Below are positions 37,181 to 37,620 of a stretch of DNA of 37,620 nucleotides, piece by piece. Source of the DNA: Pseudomonas sp. BGr12. GTDB lineage: Bacteria > Pseudomonadota > Gammaproteobacteria > Pseudomonadales > Pseudomonadaceae. Both the position numbers and the translations under genes were made by a program. A model generated the notes under the pieces. The model did no database searches, was not told the DNA's origin, and saw nothing but the letters and a program-made list of their open reading frames with translations. Numbering within the stretch: position 1 is the stretch's first letter; each line of letters opens with the position of its first letter. The DNA is taken from positions 1 through 37,620 of the forward strand of contig NZ_JALRNF010000050.1 in the NCBI RefSeq assembly GCF_030272895.1, in the 5' to 3' direction.

Positions 37181-37271
37181 GGAGAGGTGGCCGAGTGGCC
37201 GAAGGCGCTCCCCTGCTAAGGGAGTATACCTCACAAGGGTATCGGGGGTTCGAATCCCCCCTTCTCCGCCA
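37181..37271 (+). tRNA. tRNA-Ser (anticodon GCU)
   Basis: 91 nt with encoded CCA. The acceptor GGAGAGG pairs with CTTCTCC, the anticodon stem CTCCC/GGGAG encloses CTGCTAA (GCT, reading AGC/AGU codons), the long variable arm TATACCTCACAAGGGTATC marks a serine tRNA, and the T arm has GGGGGTTCGAATCCCCC. Confidence 0.97.
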
Positions 37272-37337
37272 TTATTCATGTAGGACGCTGTAATCTGCCT
37301 GAATCACTTAAGTCGTTGAAATTAAACGAAAAAGTAC

Positions 37338-37365
37338 TTGGCAAAATGATTTAGCGGCCTATAAT
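37338..37365 (+). promoter_or_regulatory. Promoter of the tRNA-Arg genes
   Basis: TTGGCA (37338-37343), 16 bp, TATAAT (37360-37365), then GCGCGGC. The first tRNA-Arg starts 14 bp later. No promoter is seen between the two tRNA-Arg copies, so they are probably transcribed together. Confidence 0.75.
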
Positions 37366-37379
37366 GCGCGGCAACAAAT

Positions 37380-37456
37380 GCACTCATAGCTCAGCTGGAT
37401 AGAGTACTCGGCTACGAACCGAGCGGTCGGAGGTTCGAATCCTCCTGAGTGCACCA
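37380..37456 (+). tRNA. tRNA-Arg (anticodon ACG), copy 1
   Basis: 77 nt with CCA. The acceptor GCACTCA pairs with TGAGTGC, the anticodon loop is CTACGAA (ACG, normally edited to ICG and reading CGU/CGC/CGA), and the T arm is GGAGGTTCGAATCCTCC. Confidence 0.97.
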
Positions 37457-37532
37457 TACGACGAAGCGGTTTCTTATTGAAAATTGCTTCAGCTGTAACC
37501 AGAGGTGATCTGGTCCATCAAGCGCCAACCCT

Positions 37533-37609
37533 GCACTCATAGCTCAGCTGGATAGAGTACTCGGCTACGAACCGAGCGGTCGGAGGTTCGAATCCTCCTG
37601 AGTGCACCA
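37533..37609 (+). tRNA. tRNA-Arg (anticodon ACG), copy 2
   Basis: Identical base for base to the copy at 37380-37456. The 11 bases after the CCA (TACGACGAAGC) are also the same, up to the window end. Confidence 0.97.
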
Positions 37610-37620
37610 TACGACGAAGC

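Larger units (their letters stand above)
37380..37620 (+). repeat. Tandem duplication carrying tRNA-Arg, 153-bp period
   Basis: The unit is the tRNA plus a 76-bp spacer; the second unit runs off the window after at least 88 bases with no difference seen. More copies may lie beyond. Confidence 0.9.

Overview
The window is a chromosomal segment of a fluorescent Pseudomonas, most likely of the P. putida group. I infer this from the high GC content, from the 35-bp-type REP arms (core GCGGGGCAAGCCCGCTCCCA), and from gene order. Apart from a fimbrial insertion, the order closely follows the P. aeruginosa PA0866-PA0905 region as I remember it (aroP2, arfB, phhCBA/phhR, acsA, aotJQMP-argR, aruCFGDB-E, alaS, lysC, rsmA, tRNA-Ser). 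No database search was run; all names rest on recognised motifs, lengths and synteny.

Layout. 1-922: hairpin and microsatellite repeats, two TyrR/PhhR-type boxes, a sigma70 promoter and a Crc/Hfq motif ahead of aroP (923-2344, aromatic amino acid permease). 2391-8258 (minus): a chaperone-usher operon of the GltF/YhcF (DUF1120) kind, with two DUF1120 subunits, a PapD-like chaperone, an usher and a tandem DUF1120 tip-type protein. Facing it are a small XRE regulator (8462-8818) and a 63-residue protein (8927-9118) that looks like the regulator's C-terminal segment without the HTH. Then come arfB, an MFS exporter and an unlisted 42-residue acidic ORF (10859-10987, minus).

11180-15402: phenylalanine/tyrosine catabolism. 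phhABC (minus) turns Phe into Tyr, recycles the pterin cofactor and transaminates aromatic amino acids. Divergent phhR encodes the TyrR-like regulator, and two PhhR boxes lie between the genes. A DUF2790 secreted protein and acsA (acetyl-CoA synthetase) follow.

18694-30788: arginine uptake and the arginine succinyltransferase (AST) pathway. aotJ-aotQMP-argR encodes the ABC importer plus the AraC-type regulator ArgR; aruC-FGDB-(small acidic protein)-E encodes the five AST steps that convert arginine to glutamate plus succinate. ArgR half-sites precede aotJ and aruC, and terminator-like hairpins split both operons.

30795-37620: an unrecognised minus-strand gene; a second-type lumazine synthase gene under an FMN riboswitch with a hairpin that can mask its Shine-Dalgarno; then the housekeeping run alaS-lysC-rsmA, tRNA-Ser(GCU) and two identical tRNA-Arg(ACG) genes in a 153-bp tandem duplication that runs off the window edge.

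The metabolic theme is regulated use of amino acids (aromatics, arginine) and acetate, with local regulators (PhhR, ArgR) and candidate Crc/Hfq motifs for catabolite repression. The least explained parts are the DUF1120 fimbrial locus with its XRE/mini-XRE pair, the inverted 15-bp repeat before the MFS gene, and the unknown gene at 30795-31553.
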